The position numbers and the translations under genes were made by a program. A stretch of 64,000 bases of DNA from Paragonimus westermani (lineage: Eukaryota; Platyhelminthes; Trematoda; Plagiorchiida; Troglotrematidae), in assembly GCA_008508345.1 (NCBI GenBank), contig QNGE01000102.1, positions 219,849-283,848 on the forward strand, given 5' to 3'. Shown piece after piece: positions 24,383 through 37,175 of the stretch (positions are counted from its first letter, which is position 1; every line of letters begins with the position of its first letter). Under the pieces are notes generated by a model. It had not been told where the DNA came from. It searched no databases and saw only the letters and a list, made by a program, of their open reading frames with translations.

Positions 24383-26951
24383 TGCTCATAATCGTGTCGA
24401 AAGCGTCGCCAAGATACACTGCATACGATTGTTTTGGTTTCTGCCATGAAACCAGCCAATTCCAGTCAGGCGACTACCACAAAATATTACCGGTGTGAGA
24501 CAATGTGGCTTACTCAACGGTACTAAAACAGTGTATCAGAGAGGTGCTAGTATAACTCGCCGTGTCACTCCTAGTAACAGAAAGCACTTGAAACTGTAGC
24601 AAAATTATAGATTACATGATCGATAATTACATTTAGTAACGTTTCAACGGGACAACTGTAAGATGCACTTTTGAAAATTTGACGGAAAAATGGTCGCAAG
24701 AGGAATGACCTACCACGGTACATCTGCCTGCATACATTCTTTACTTAGGTTCTACTGAAGAGTTTCAGGGTGTTATGACAAAATGAGTGCTCAAAAACAC
24801 ACCGACTGTCCCCGAGACTCTGTCCCGGCGCCAAAATCCGGAGTCCACACCAAAGAGCGCACCGAACAGTCACTCCCCCTAACCGAGCCGGGCGTCGGAA
24901 CGCAAGTATTGATTGACGTGTCGGTAGCCTGATAACCGAACAGTGTATCGGACTCACTGACGTTCGCTTATTAATGCTGTTTACAGCTGTTTAGAGGCTA
25001 TTCGTACATTCCGTGCAATAAATATGTGGTCTTCAGCCTTGACATCACCTCTGGTTAGCGCACATCTGTGAATAATGGTTAAATGCGTCACGTGCCAAAA
25101 CATCCTATGTATGGTGTTCCACTAAACGCGAATAAAAGCAAGTTCAGCACGCTGTTCGGTTGTCAGATTACCGGCACGTCATTCACTTATTAGAGTTCCA
25201 GGAGTGCGATCTGTTTCCAGCATGATAAATCCGTCCAAACCAAGTTATGTGGCCATTGTCCGGCAAACCAAACTGAATTGAGAATAGCGTGATGCAACAT
25301 AACTCAGCGTGACTATGGTCAGGCAGACAGACACAAACGGAAAGAGAAACCGAGATCGGTTTGGTCACCCCAGGACCTACAAGCCCGACCTGCCTCCGGT
25401 GAAACGAAAGTTTCCATTCTGAACCGTCCTTAGCAGCATTTATATTTACAGCCTGTGTAGTCACAGAGAAATCAATTTGCGAACAAACACGATAATTGTA
25501 AAAGATGCGCTACCCCCTTGCCCCCCACCCCCACTCAGTTCGACCAGTCCTCACATGTATCAGTGTGTTATCACAGTTCGTAATCCTCTATCCGAAGACG
25601 GTATGTTGTAAATGCTTTGTGTCGACCCAAACTAAATGGATATATCGTTTCTCAGGGCGAAGCAAGTTTCCAGAGAACAAAGCACCTCAAACTGGACAAT
25701 ATTTTTGAACGAGTTGTCCACACCGATTTCGATACTGCAACAAGTTTCGTTCATCACAGATAAAGTGGTCACATAAAGCATGTTGACAGAAGCCAGAACG
25801 ATACGGCTTAGTGATGATGCCACAAAACTGAGTGGTGCCAAGCGACGCTTGTTGTTTTCACAGCATGGCCATAGTGCGTCAAATCGAAGTCCACAAGTAG
25901 CGTGATAAACCCGAATAACAGCATCATGTGCTTCAGATCTTATGGAAAACTGTTAGGTTTTGATCAATCTTCTAATGAGTTGGAATTCTGCCTCGTTCAT
26001 GAATGCAGCTTTTTGTTACCTATCGATTGGTGAGGAAACTGCCATGATGGCACAACCCATTAGGGAAATATGATAGTTTTAATTCGTCCAGTTGCACTCA
26101 CCAGTGCATGGTGGTTTCCAATTCGGCATTGTCTTTTCAAACGCTGAAACGGTTACAGAGAAGTGTATCAACAGTCATCGATCGTGGACCGTGGTGGCCA
26201 AAGCACTCCGCCGATGTCGTCGGACGACTTTACTGGAAATGCACGTACGCCACCCATCCACCCATGACTAACTAATCTGGCTGTGGATTCAGCGGTGTTC
26301 TGTGTCCGTTCGCTCACCCGACCTACTACGAATTTTTAGTGCATTTTGCTACAATGTGGTTTCCCTTCTCCATAAATGTGCCCCCGTTGACTATTGATAA
26401 CAGGTCTTTTCATAGCTTTGTTAAGAGCGAAACGAAAGTTGGTGCGTGCAGTGGTTTTAACTTACATTACCTACCCCCCAACCTAACTATGTGTCGGTAT
26501 TGAAAAATCACACAGCATGTTTGATGAAGTTGGTAATTTTACGATAAATAATAAGTCATGATCCCGCGATTGTCATTTGGAGTTAAGAAGGCATTGGCTG
26601 AAGTTTCTTTATAGACGGGGAATCATACTAAGCACTACTCGCAAGTGGAAATAACTGAACATAGGCTAGTGACAATTTGATTCCATCTAATGTCAGATCA
26701 TCAGAGTAGGGAACTACATATTGCTATTAAAAACATGGGGTTGATGTGACATTTTTTTATCCAGATGTGTAAACGAGTGCCTGTTGAGAGAAGCGCAAAT
26801 TCAATTCCTTTTGTTGAACTGGACCGACTGAAAAACTCCATCAAAAATGTGGCAGCTAGTTGTGTGCAACTTGTACTAAGAAAAATCTCTAACCACTCAC
26901 CAACCTCTTTAGTAAAACCACACGGTTTTGCATTTGCGTTATTTTTCTGAG

Positions 26952-27043
26952 AAGTGCGTGCATCTGATATGAACAACATTCCTCCAGTGGATATACCACC
27001 GTCTTTAGAGTGTCGTGTCATTTTTCGAGCAGGAATTCACGTT
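26952..27043 (+). CDS. Weak candidate exon, unrecognised
   Basis: A T-rich tract ending TTTTTCTGAG (AG at 26950-26951) precedes an open 92-base stretch that includes DMNNIPPVDIPPSLECRVIF. It ends at GTT|GTAAGT (GT at 27044-27045). Splice sites are plausible, but the reading frame stays open beyond the donor, so a longer non-coding ORF explains it equally well. Confidence 0.2.
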
Positions 27044-27466
27044 GTAAGTGAATACGTGGCGGAGCACCAGAAGGTCATGCACCACAAAGTCACATGCCAT
27101 GTGCATGTATGCATAGAGTGCATACGTCTTTTAGCGGTTACAATGAACAGCCTATTAAAGGTGATCGGTGACGGCAACCTCCTAAAGTTCTCCTGCGTCT
27201 GGATACGGGTGAGTTATCAAGGACCTACTTGTGTTCATCGGAAACAAGTATCGAACACAAAACAGTCAAGCAAAACTGCACACCATTAAATGTGCGATAC
27301 GTCGTTCATCGCAAGGAACACAAATTGATGTAAACGAACAAGGAGACCAGAAGAAGAAAATCGTTTTTCACGAAAGCATCTGTTGTGACCGTAAAAAACA
27401 GTTGACCTTAAAAGTTGTTTATTGCACGAACTCCCTTACGGGTTATGTTAAAATATGTGGTTCTCG

Positions 27467-28203
27467 GCATCCGATTCGGATTAAACCGGCACAGTGACCA
27501 AAGCCAAAGGACGCCTGCGCTTAACCATCACTGCAACTGGCTTGCGCCGCACCAATTGCGATTCCACCCACACATCACATATCCAGTGTAAACCAGAAGG
27601 AATAAGACCAAGAGGTGTGCCAGTGGGGCCTCTGTGCCCAGCCGGCTAATACTAGTTAGCCAGTTGATTGGCTAGTAAGGAAAGGAAACCCCTATATCTC
27701 GGAAACTAAACAGAGAGAGACTGCAATGACGAGATCCAAACTGAGAAGAAAGATTTGTGAGGTGTAATACAAGAAGCACCACAGTATGGGAGTGTAGGTT
27801 AGTGCATCCCAGAGAAGACAAGGATGAAAAGCAAAGTTCTCATTTGACTATGAAAAGCCAGGCAGATCATTCATCATACAATACACCGACAAAGCCGAAG
27901 AAAAGAATGGATAGAAGACCGCAGATGCTCAAGTTTCTGAAAAGGGAAGCGGATGAGTTGTCAACGAACAGGAGTAGAATGGATACATTGATATTACCTA
28001 CCTGGCCGGAGCCTAACGTACTCTTCGTCTCTTCGCCGACGGGGTACTGTGAGTACGCTGGTGACCTATTAACCTCAAACGGCCAGCGCATTCGCGGTCG
28101 CACACATCGCAACTCCATATAGTCACGTCACCGCGACCTATGGCACCGATGGTGTTGATAAGATGACACGGTTGCACCATCCTCAACCATCTCACGGTTG
28201 GCG
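27467..28203 (-). repeat. Tandem unit 1: retroelement 3' end with C2H2 knuckle
   Basis: First of two head-to-tail copies, each starting at CATCCGATTCGGATTA (plus-strand sense). In minus-strand order the unit holds a C2H2 coding remnant, then about 550 bases of untranslated tail with blocks such as GTGCCAGTGGGGCC, CACTGGCAC-type complements and CAGAGAAGACAAGGATGAAA shared with unit 2. This fits a 5'-truncated LINE 3' end. Confidence 0.75.
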
Positions 28204-28207
28204 GCAT
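28013..28207 (-). pseudogene. C2H2 zinc-knuckle remnant, unit 1
   Basis: The 64-codon open stretch contains CDVCDRECAGRLRLIGHQRTH (broken here for length: Cys-x2-Cys-x12-His-x3-His, about 28049-28111). The R-x-G-L/I-x-x-H-Q-R-T-H form is typical of the single C2H2 knuckle at the C-terminus of several RTE-like LINE ORFs, so I read it as the end of a LINE protein rather than a transcription factor. The frame ends at 28013, right after KRRRVR. Confidence 0.65.
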
Positions 28208-28975
28208 CCGATTCGGATTAGCCTGTCACCGTGACCGAAGCCAAAGGACGCCTGCGCTTAGCCATCACTGTATTTGGCTTACGCTGCACCAATTGCAGTT
28301 CCACTAACACACCACACATCCAGTACAAACCCGAAGGAATAAGACTGGGAGGTGTGCCAGTGGGGCCTTTGTGTCCAGCCGGCCAATGCTGGTTAGCCAC
28401 TTGATTGGCTAATAAGGAAAGGAACCTCCTATCTCTTGAAAACTAAACAGAGAGAGGCTACAGTGACGAGATATAAACTAGGAAGAAAGATTTTTGAAGT
28501 GTAATACAAGAAGCATTGCAGTATAGGAGGGCAGGTTAGTGCATCCCAGAGAAGACAAGGATGAAAAACAAAATTCACATTGAACTACGAAAAGTCGGAC
28601 AGATTATTCATCATATAGTACACCACCAAAGCTGAAGAAGCGAATGATTAGAAGATTGTAGACACCCAAGTTTCTGAAAAGAGGAGCGGATTAACTGTCA
28701 ACCACCAGGGTCTTGGCCGATGTCGTCATTAGCAGAAGCATAGTGGATATACTGATGTGACATACCTGACCTGAGCCTAACGTACTCGTCGTGTCTTCGC
28801 CGACAGTGTACTATGAGTACGTTGGTGACCTACTAATCCCAAACGGGCAGTGCATTCGTGGCCGCACACATCGCAGTGCCATATAGTCACGTCACCGTGA
28901 CCTATGGCACCGATGGCTCCCTTGCGTACCGCGCGCTTCCTTTCTCGGTCGTACAACAATTGTTCGTTGAACATT
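28204..28975 (-). repeat. Tandem unit 2: retroelement 3' end with C2H2 knuckle
   Basis: Second copy, diverged from unit 1 by many substitutions and small indels but collinear over about 700 bases. Both units start at the same internal position (CATCCGATTCGGATTA). The start-to-start distance is 737 bases. Confidence 0.75.
28777..28974 (-). pseudogene. C2H2 zinc-knuckle remnant, unit 2
   Basis: A 65-codon open stretch carries WHCDVCGHECTARLGLVGHQ then RTHS, giving Cys-x2-Cys-x12-His-x3-His (about 28813-28877). It is closely similar to the unit 1 knuckle and is likewise followed by TRRVR. The upstream part (DRERKRAVRKGAIGAIG) extends further than in unit 1. It is the probable C-terminal end of a LINE ORF. 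Confidence 0.65.
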
Positions 28976-31900
28976 CAGACGCCCATCCGGATCATATTCT
29001 TCCAGGCCGTCCAATTCAAGGTTACTGCTTCCCAACATCTGAAATCAATGTTAAAACATGAAAGACTTAGCTGCACAATATCCTGGTATCTCCGCTTTTA
29101 ACCACTAAGATTTCGCTTACCTGCTTTCACTTGTCCAAACAGCGGCATGTTAAAGCATAGAACCGTGCGCACACACTCATTTGCACGGCTGACGTGCATT
29201 CACACACACTGGGTAGCAGTACGTTTTCATTCGGCCTGGTGGGACTTCCCTCATAGTGCGCGCACACTATTCCGACAGTCGCTTCTGGTCCATCGTCTTT
29301 CTGGCGTTGAGACATGCCCTTTAACTTCCGAATGCCCGCACTATACTACTCACAAACCAAGTTGCCTGTTGTACAACACATCTAATAGAAAGGCGGCACA
29401 ACGAAAACTGTACAACCACAAAAGCACTCGTTTTGATATAACGATTATCCCATTGATGCTAAAAAACAACCAACTCTCCTCACGATTTTTATCATGCAAC
29501 ACTATCTTTTCAGGCGATTTGTAGTAAAATATACTTTACTGACAAACGTGTTCAATAAGTCTACTTCTAATCACATGTACGACAAAATCGGCTAGATTCG
29601 TCTGTCGATATCATCTTCCTAACAAAACCGGCGTGTGTGTCGTAGTTCACCATGTACGTCGTGATATTCAGTGGTCGAGCTGGTCAGACGCTCTCTCGAC
29701 GTTCCGGTCCCAACAAACTAACTCACTCGGCAAACATGTATATACTGAAAGAAGGCTGCACACTAGGAACTTAATTTAACAGACGTGACAAGCTTCCAGG
29801 CTCTGAATACTCACTAACACCTGCCAGTCGCGTCGACGTGGTTTAGGTATGGTTAACCAGGTATACTGCGTTGTACAGAACACGTATGGGGGGATGATTA
29901 ATTTGCTCAGTGTACTGAGGTGTTTGCTGTAAGAACGTTCGTTACAATGAACACGAGGCATTGATGACAAAGATGCACTTCGGGAACAAGCAGTGCCCTC
30001 AAAAAAATCGGCCTTTCGTTAAAACAGTATTCGTAATTGTGGCGCTTCCAAACATCAACCAAATCTTTCCATGATCGACTTATAGAAAGCCATGAACTTG
30101 CCAAATGCAACCAAAACCAATTTTTATACTCAGCTAACGTGCCAGACTTTTATTTTTCAAAATATCTATCCCGATCAATTTGTTAGTCAGCATGTTTTGG
30201 ACGGATCTTACAGCTTTCAGTATAGGGTTAGAACCACCGTTGATAAGGTGTTCATTCATGACAAGGCTTATGATTTAGAGGTTTTCAGTTCGAACGAGGG
30301 TCTCTCTCTGTCAATCTCAAATGTAAAAACAATTTGAAATCGGGAATGAACATCAAAAAAGTGAATAACATAATCATAACGCAACCTGCCGAGTCTGTAT
30401 ATTTTGAGTTAATCATGAGAAACATGGTGCCTATCACGTTCACTAGAATGAACGGTGACTCAGACAGTAACTAACTAAACACTATTCCGGTCAAACGGTT
30501 GTTCGTCCAAACCCACTTCCCCCCATAGTATTGCATGTTGATTAACCACTGATCTACCATCATCTACTCACGTATGCATGGCTGTTGCCTATATAAAAAC
30601 GGATCCCATCTTTGTCTGTATGTGGTAGAAAATTAAACCGTCTAGGGTGAAGATGAAGCAAACTCGGTTCAGTAACTAAAACTGTCACTGGCCGAGTTCA
30701 CTCAGGACGTTATGTCCTGGTTGAGTTGCATTCTGATCCCACCGAGCCCGTTACCAGTGATATTTCTTGGAGACCCAACCATTATATATGCAATTGGATT
30801 CAGGATTGAGGAATTCGCTGGCAAATTACTTACTTTAATACGATTCACGTATGAAGGACGATGGGTTTCATCATACGCATATGACGTGGTGCTGTCTTTC
30901 TACACGATCCAGTCAATCATTAAGATCAACTCTGGTAATTGATGGTGCACGCCCTCGGTCCCTCCAACTGTTTCGCCTCGTCCTCTTGTGTGAACCTCTG
31001 TTGGATACAGTATGCCTTGGTGCCATTTTTGAGTGTCGCAGTGCGGTGTTTAGGTGTTTCTACTACGGAGAGATTGAAACCAAGCGGATTCCACTGACGC
31101 AGTGGAGCATATGGCCATGACTTAAGTAACACACTTGAGTCCGATAATCAACCAAGTATCTAGGTTGAAAGACCTGTTAGCCGAGTCAAGCAGGCGGAAA
31201 ATTTCCGCACAGTGTTGGGGAACAGCGATGGGGTTTATATTTTACTCTGGTTGCATCCCTTAGCTACCAGAATTTTCCGACTATGGAAGTCCGCTGACAT
31301 TCACTGATCCAACGCGGTCGGGCGGTTCTGATAGCGACTGGACTCCAGTATGAGATTTCATTTTCGGCTGTCTGCCTCTCAGTGTTGGTAAAATCCATCA
31401 GCTTAGAAACACATTATAGATACGAATAGTAGTGCTTTGGAAACACTGTGAGACAAACTACACTGTTATCCGGAAGCTGATATTAGGACAGTTGAAAGAT
31501 TTAAAAGGATGCCTTACACTGGAAAATACAAAGTGAAAATTGGTAACACAGCTTGTGGCTTGAACTCTCAACTGGTGAATTTAGGTTCACCCTGAGTCAT
31601 TTAAGGTTCTCTTCTAGTCCAATATGCTACCCGAAATCCCCTGACTGGACACTTAGTCTCTAAACAACCTCTTGATTAATTAAGTGAAGATTCGATCTAA
31701 ATATCTGATTTGATTTCCTACGAAATCAGTCCCAGCTGAGCTGGTATCCTCAAGCTTTTGACAAGAGGCTTAATGGAATAAAGCTGCTGAATGTGAGATT
31801 AATCACCGTGGCGGTATTCACGCCTGACTGACGCAGCTCAAACAACAACATGTTGGCCACAAAATCAGCTCACATTCCGACCGCACATGTGTATGTTGCT

Positions 31901-32560
31901 TGATCTGGTTGACCATGATTGATGCTGCCCACTTCCGCACACATGAATCAAATCCTATACCATTACCATCACTTGCAGTGGGTGATTAGAACAGACATTT
32001 GACAATTTTCACTTAATTCACTTTTCGGACAATTGCCCTTTTGATAAACTACAACTAACGTGATAAACCCCCGCAAACTGAGATTCAATCTCTGGGACAG
32101 GAAATCAACCGTTCGGCTGATTGAATGTGATTTATTAGTTTTGCTATCACCGTCGAATGGGAAAACGAATGAATGCATGAGTGTATATGGTAAGAAAGAT
32201 GAATGCACCAATATCCATTGTACTGCACATAAACGTGTACGTTGTTTGTGTTACCAAGGTTAAATGAGTCATTTGGAATAGATTGAGGTTGTGAAGGTCC
32301 CAAGAGCTTCATAAGGTCTCGCGCGGTGTACATGAGTTTTGTTAACTGACAGCATGAACAACTAGGAGACATTCAACTTCGATGAACATTTATTCTGTTT
32401 TCACTAGCACGGTGATGACGATGACGGAGGAGATGGGGGAATAGAAGCAATCAGAGTGCATACGCAAACGTTAGAGCTGTACAGTGAAACACTTGCCGAT
32501 GAGCAGTCGGAGATTAATTTGAGTCAAACTGGATACCACTTGCGTATGTTCGCAACTTTT
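28976..32560. other. Non-genic stretch
   Basis: No supportable gene. ORFs at 29147-29524, 30092-30337 and 30712-31132 lack motifs and overlap in several frames. Confidence 0.35.
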
Positions 32561-32564
32561 TTAC

Positions 32565-32690
32565 TCATAGACTTTACAACCAGATTCTTTAGAAAGAGAC
32601 ATTGGACTCAGATTTCACTCCTGTTAGAGTTCGCCTATAGTGTATATCTTCTTCACAACCTCGAGTTGGGCACCGAGGAAGCTTTTAGGG
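32565..32690 (-). repeat. SINE-like relic with decayed hammerhead
   Basis: In the sense direction, GATATACACTATAGGCGA, a stem ACTCT-AACA-GGAGT, GAAA and then a GAGTC are recognisable. This is the same order as the 21.2-kb hammerhead, with CTGATG degraded to TAGGCGA. Confidence 0.6.
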
Positions 32691-32879
32691 GATAATCATT
32701 TGGGCCATTATACCATTGCTGGAGCTTTACCAGTAATGAAATTACAGACTGATAGTCCGGTTTGAGGGGGATCTGCTGGTAAACATATCTTAAAGCAAAA
32801 ACTACGGTCAAATGTAAATTGTATTCTGCTTACATCAAATAGTTAGCATATGATGTTTAAATTTCCCAGCTGACTTCAA

Positions 32880-32995
32880 CCCTTAGTTTCAGCTCGACAT
32901 TTTCAAACATGCTTTCGGGAAAAAAACTTTTGCTTCGAGTTTTGATTTAGATAGGGCTTGTCAGTAGTGTACATTCATTGCACGACCAAAATTTA
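32880..32995 (-). repeat. SINE-like relic with decayed hammerhead
   Basis: Sense reading gives GTACACTACTGACAAG, a lost stem II, then AAAACTCGAAGC. CACTA-CTGA-(stem)-AAACTCG matches the family's hammerhead order. Confidence 0.5.
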
Positions 32996-33214
32996 AAAAT
33001 TACGAACGTTACTGGCGGAAAACCATGTTGCCATTGACTGTACATTAAGTCACGAATGGGTAGCGTTAAGATTGTCTAATTGCCTCGAAAAAAGACATGG
33101 TAACTGTTTATAAAAATTTAGTCGATGCCGTCATGAATGGGAGATTTGCTGACCAATGTTTTGTTCGGTGATGAAATTTAAGGAATTTTGATTGATAGTA
33201 ACAGGATAATATTC

Positions 33215-33325
33215 GCAACTGTCCGCAGCTTTCACATTTTCACAAAGTTCACACCCACAATCCTTCGAAGAGAAACATTACCATCGAGTTTCGTTCTTGC
33301 TGTGCTCAGCTTTAGTGCATATCTT
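33215..33325 (-). repeat. SINE-like relic with decayed hammerhead
   Basis: Sense reading GATATGCACTAAAGCTGA, then GCAAGAACGAAACTCGATGG, keeps the flanks and the GAAACTCGA block of the family. Confidence 0.55.
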
Positions 33326-33329
33326 TATT

Positions 33330-34044
33330 TGACGTAAAATCTGTTTGCGTTAATCCACTCTTAACAATGGCATTCTTATTTGGAGAACTACAAGTAATTA
33401 GGTCTTTTCTGCGTGTGCCATTAATATATTGACTCACCTGTTCATTCTAAACCATGCCAATAATATAAACCGACCGACTGGGTTGTGAATTATATCATCA
33501 ACGATTAGGACACATGAGTAATACTCCAGGTAAGCGGATGAGAAAAACAACTCAGAGTTCAACACCACATAAAATTAACATTCTCTGAAGTCACACGTGA
33601 CTTTTCAGTGGAACTCGCACCTATATTAGACAGTTCACAAGAGTCTAAGCTTTTGGAACCCCAGATAGAATTCTCCTATTAATTTAGCTTTTTCCGTGGG
33701 TCATTTGTCTCGTGGTTTCTAGTTGTTAACATTTCGCATCCCTCATGTGTAAGGAATTGGACGGTAGGAGCGAAAGCACACATACACCACGCTCACTTTG
33801 CTGGCTGATCAAAGGTCTTACGCAAACACACACGCCATTAGAGTCACCAATTCGAAAAGCCTGTTTGGTCTTGTACACTGATAACAACTTACTACCTGTT
33901 TGAGTAACCCAAGCGGCCAGACTGTCCACTTTATGATAAAACCTACTCACGAAGTCAGTACCCAAATCCTCTCTTATTGAGTAGTTTTAAACTAAAAGGA
34001 ATGGGACAGTTAAAACTGGTTATCAAGGGCTAAAAAACATTAAG
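33330..34044. other. Non-genic stretch
   Basis: Nothing recognised. Confidence 0.4.
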
Positions 34045-34310
34045 CTGTTAACTTACGAATGTGGTTGAACAGCTTGGGCGTCGTGTTTACCACGTTATTG
34101 ATAAACAGATTGAGAATAACAAAACGTTACGAGCAAGTTGCAATACTCTACGTTTCAACCACCTCGGGTAGCCTTCCTCAAGAGTGTTGTACTCGAAATC
34201 ATGTGAATTTCGACTACAACACTCCTGAGGAAGGCCACTTGAGGTGGTTGAAACGTAGAGTATTACAACTTGCTCGTAACGTTGTGTTGTTCTCAATCTG
34301 TTAACTTACG
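34045..34310 (+). mobile_element. Fold-back insertion FB1 with 13-bp direct repeats
   Basis: A 240-bp block (34058-34297) is bounded by an exact 13-bp repeat, CTGTTAACTTACG, at 34045-34057 and 34298-34310. It has a single-copy head of about 46 bp (including CAGCTTGGGCGTCGTGTTTA) and a large imperfect palindrome spanning 34104-34302. Its two arms of about 95 bases are highly complementary, with a small unpaired centre near 34200. The same palindrome explains the two mirror-image ORFs here, which are not genes. The head and outer arm are shared with FB3. Confidence 0.8.
34225..34254 (+). ncRNA. Hammerhead-like core in FB1
   Basis: CTGAGGA (34225-34231, fits CUGANGA) is followed by a stem candidate (GGCCAC / GTGGTT with a TTGAG loop) and GAAAC (34250-34254). 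One extra A lies between core and stem. Stem I and the cleavage site cannot be assigned with confidence. Confidence 0.35.
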
Positions 34311-34499
34311 GTTGGAAAACTTGTCGTCCCTGAACTGTACTCCAGATCTCCTACTTGCTAATTTATACACTTGACCTTCAATGACAGGTCAGTATATTAG
34401 CAGCTGGCTATAGACTTTTTCAAGGAAGTGTACCATATGAACATTACTCACAGGCGAATGTGGCTAAGCATCTGCGAATAATAATTCAGTCGTAACTGA

Positions 34500-34690
34500 T
34501 GTGAAGTCAGTGGCACACTGGTCAGGACGGTCGCTCCAAGAAAGCGTGGTCGAAGTTCTAACCCTGGCTGTAGCAAGGATGTGTATTGTGAAAAGACTAA
34601 CAAGTGCCAGCCATGAGTACGATTATTGTTTTCGGAAGGAGATGATTGATGGTCTGTGGGAATGGGACACCGGTGGTCACTTATGAATAA
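34500..34690 (+). repeat. SINE-like relic, forward
   Basis: Has an A-box-like TGGCACACTGG, the B-box region CGAAGTTCTAACCC and the following GTAGCAAGGATGTGTATTG, in the same order and spacing as the 43.3-kb copy. The hammerhead part is destroyed. Confidence 0.6.
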
Positions 34691-37175
34691 TATTCACTTT
34701 ATATATGAAAACATATCCCGTCTGTATCAAAGTTCGTGGTAAATGCATTGATTTGGACTGCATACCATTTAATTGGCCCCATCATTCTGTGTAGATTGGT
34801 ATGTCGCATTGACTGTGATCAAAGCTTAATCGAAACGATGTGATCTTCCATAACAAACTGCTCCGTGGTGCGCTTCATTGATCCTACTGAAAGAGCATCT
34901 CACTGACAACTATGGCTGGCCTCATTCAATCTTTCACCTCATTTAATCGATTTTTCTGCTCACATTCTTACAGCTATGTTTGTTTTAAAATGCAATCTCA
35001 TAGCTCACAAAATAGGCATAATACCCGGTGAAAATATTTCGTCCTAATGACCGAATACTAAGCAAAGTGTAATCAGCATCACCCGCCTGCAATCCTATAT
35101 GCGATCACGTAGACTGATTGGCTGGCAGTAAAAAAAAATGCGTCCGTGATGTGTTACTTTAAACCAGAGGTTACTCTAGTCACTTACATTCTTGGGTGGG
35201 TCATTAAGCTATTGTTACCATTTTTATGCTCCGCCCAGTAATTAATTTATTATTTCAAACAGTGACCTTTGACGTTGCCAGAGCGATTAGAGTCTAATAC
35301 TCTTTCCCATTATCTCCTCACTACTCATTCCGTTTCATATACTGAGGCCATTACAATGAGCAAGTTAAGGGGACCGGGCTGAGATGACCGTAAATCGGAA
35401 GAAGGTGAAACAGTAACTGATGACCCCAAACTTGCCCACAAAATGCCTTCGAGATCTAATCGCCACCCGGAGTTGCCACTTTTTACTGGCCCTCCAGTAT
35501 CACCTCAATCATCTGCCTGGTCGAATCGGTATCCGGAATTACTGCCACCTGTATCTGTGCCTGAAATTGTGGTACACTTCCGGGTAGGCGCTCACATACC
35601 GGAAAAAAACTGGCGTCCGGTACTACGGCCTGTGACCCCACCCGAGTCAACTCAACGTATTGTTCGTGCTTTGGGACGTAGGTGGAGGACAAGAGGTAAT
35701 GGTCTCATTTGTTAGACGTTATTTTGTCCGCAGAATAGAGCACACTGGCAGTTGGACTCCGGTACAAGCTTCATATCCGGCCGATCTATTCACTTGGTAA
35801 ACCAAACTTGTTGGCCCACCTAACCTGTAAGTGTCTCAATACACTGCGTGCCAGTTTTTCCCCATACCAAACAATAAACTGCTCCGGTGGTATCATTTCA
35901 GATAAAATATACAAAAGACAGCACACAAAGATTATACGATTCTTTACAGTTACCTATCTGTTGTTTCCGTTACTGCATTGGTGGTGACGCTGATGGTGAT
36001 AGGTGTGTTTGGTTGACATCAAGTAAGAACGTTTCATATTTTCAGGTTTGAATCGTATTCTGTTTACCAAGTGACTCTTCATAGGATGATAACAGGTGAT
36101 GATTGGTTAGAATGATTTCGAATCCACTACATCGGGAATGGATGACTTTATCGCAGGTTCGAGCTCCGATTTCTTCTAACGTTATTTGGTAGAATACAGC
36201 TCAGAGCTTAATTGTCGTTTTCCTTGCTAACAAGTGCCCTTAGGATAGTGCAGAAACTGAAAACCTATCTCCCGAAAAAGCCAAAGTGTTACTCTCGGTG
36301 ACCTGCTTTTAGTTTGTACTTTCTGGTTCAAACTGAATCGTATGAGAAGCACTGTTGATTTGTGGCACTGCAGACAGTTTCTGTTGAGAATCTCACATGT
36401 TACTACTTAACGGCAATGTATTTGAGCATGCAAACGGGTTTTCTAAATTCCACTGAACCTGTCATCTATTACTCCGATGATTCCAACCCTCAAAAAGGCT
36501 ATCGATATGGTACACAAATATCTCTGTATCGGGTTCTGACCACGTTTACAAAATACATCCCCCTAAGACTTACAAACTTTTACATAGGAATAAGCAGTTG
36601 GAACCACAATTGTAGACAAACACAGGTGGTATGCGACTTTTTAGCCTCCGTTGGTCTGGTTGGATACACCAGTGCCCAACCCAGGTTGTCAGTTCATACT
36701 GGTTCAGTGGAAATTAGCCACAGTTCGTAACAGGACCGTTGTTCGGACCATGTCCATAGAATGAATCCTAACAGTAACAACCTAAGTCACGGGATGTGTC
36801 GGGAGGCACGTAAGCCTATTTCGATTGTAGCCTGTGCAAATTGACGAACTTACGAGATCACCGTTATCACAAATAAATTGTTGGTCACAGAACTGTTCAG
36901 CCTGGTGTGCACTACCGTGTTAATCGAAAAACAACACTTACGTTATGTCAGATTCACTGTGAATAGCAGTGGACTTTTCGTGTCTCTCTCACAACTCTGA
37001 TATACGCCTAAAATGGATTTTTGCTCAACCACTTGTCTTGGTTCGACTATGATGTCGCGTTTGAAGAAATGCGTTTACTTTAAATGACACTTCAAATTTG
37101 CAAAGGAATGAAACTCATGAGGAAAAAGTCTGTGGGATCAACACTTCCAAATATAGGCCTTCCAGTAGAATGTGA
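34691..37175. other. Non-genic stretch
   Basis: No gene supported. ORFs on both strands at 35443-35715 share a repeated CCGGA-rich segment without known motif. The 122-codon ORF at 36362-36730 has no domain or splice context. Confidence 0.35.

Larger units (their letters stand above)
21366..27460. other. Non-genic stretch
   Basis: Mostly featureless. Short GT-rich runs occur at 22667-22678 and 22744-22759. One 130-codon ORF (23990-24382) and one weak exon candidate (26952-27043) are listed separately. Confidence 0.35.

Noticed and set aside
28013..28974. Zinc-finger transcription factor gene
   Set aside because: Each unit has one C2H2 knuckle of the LINE C-terminal type, in a repeated truncated context.
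27467..28975. LTR pair of an LTR retrotransposon
   Set aside because: The two units are adjacent with nothing between them and contain C2H2 coding remnants, so they are tandem element tails rather than LTRs.
34059..34304. Two nearly identical ORFs on opposite strands
   Set aside because: They are the direct result of the FB1 palindrome, which makes both strands read alike.
35443..35715. Proline-rich ORF with antisense partner
   Set aside because: It contains an internally repeated CCGGA-rich stretch open on both strands, which looks like decayed repeat DNA.
36362..36730. 122-codon ORF
   Set aside because: No motif, no splice context and weak codon periodicity. The length is within chance expectation.
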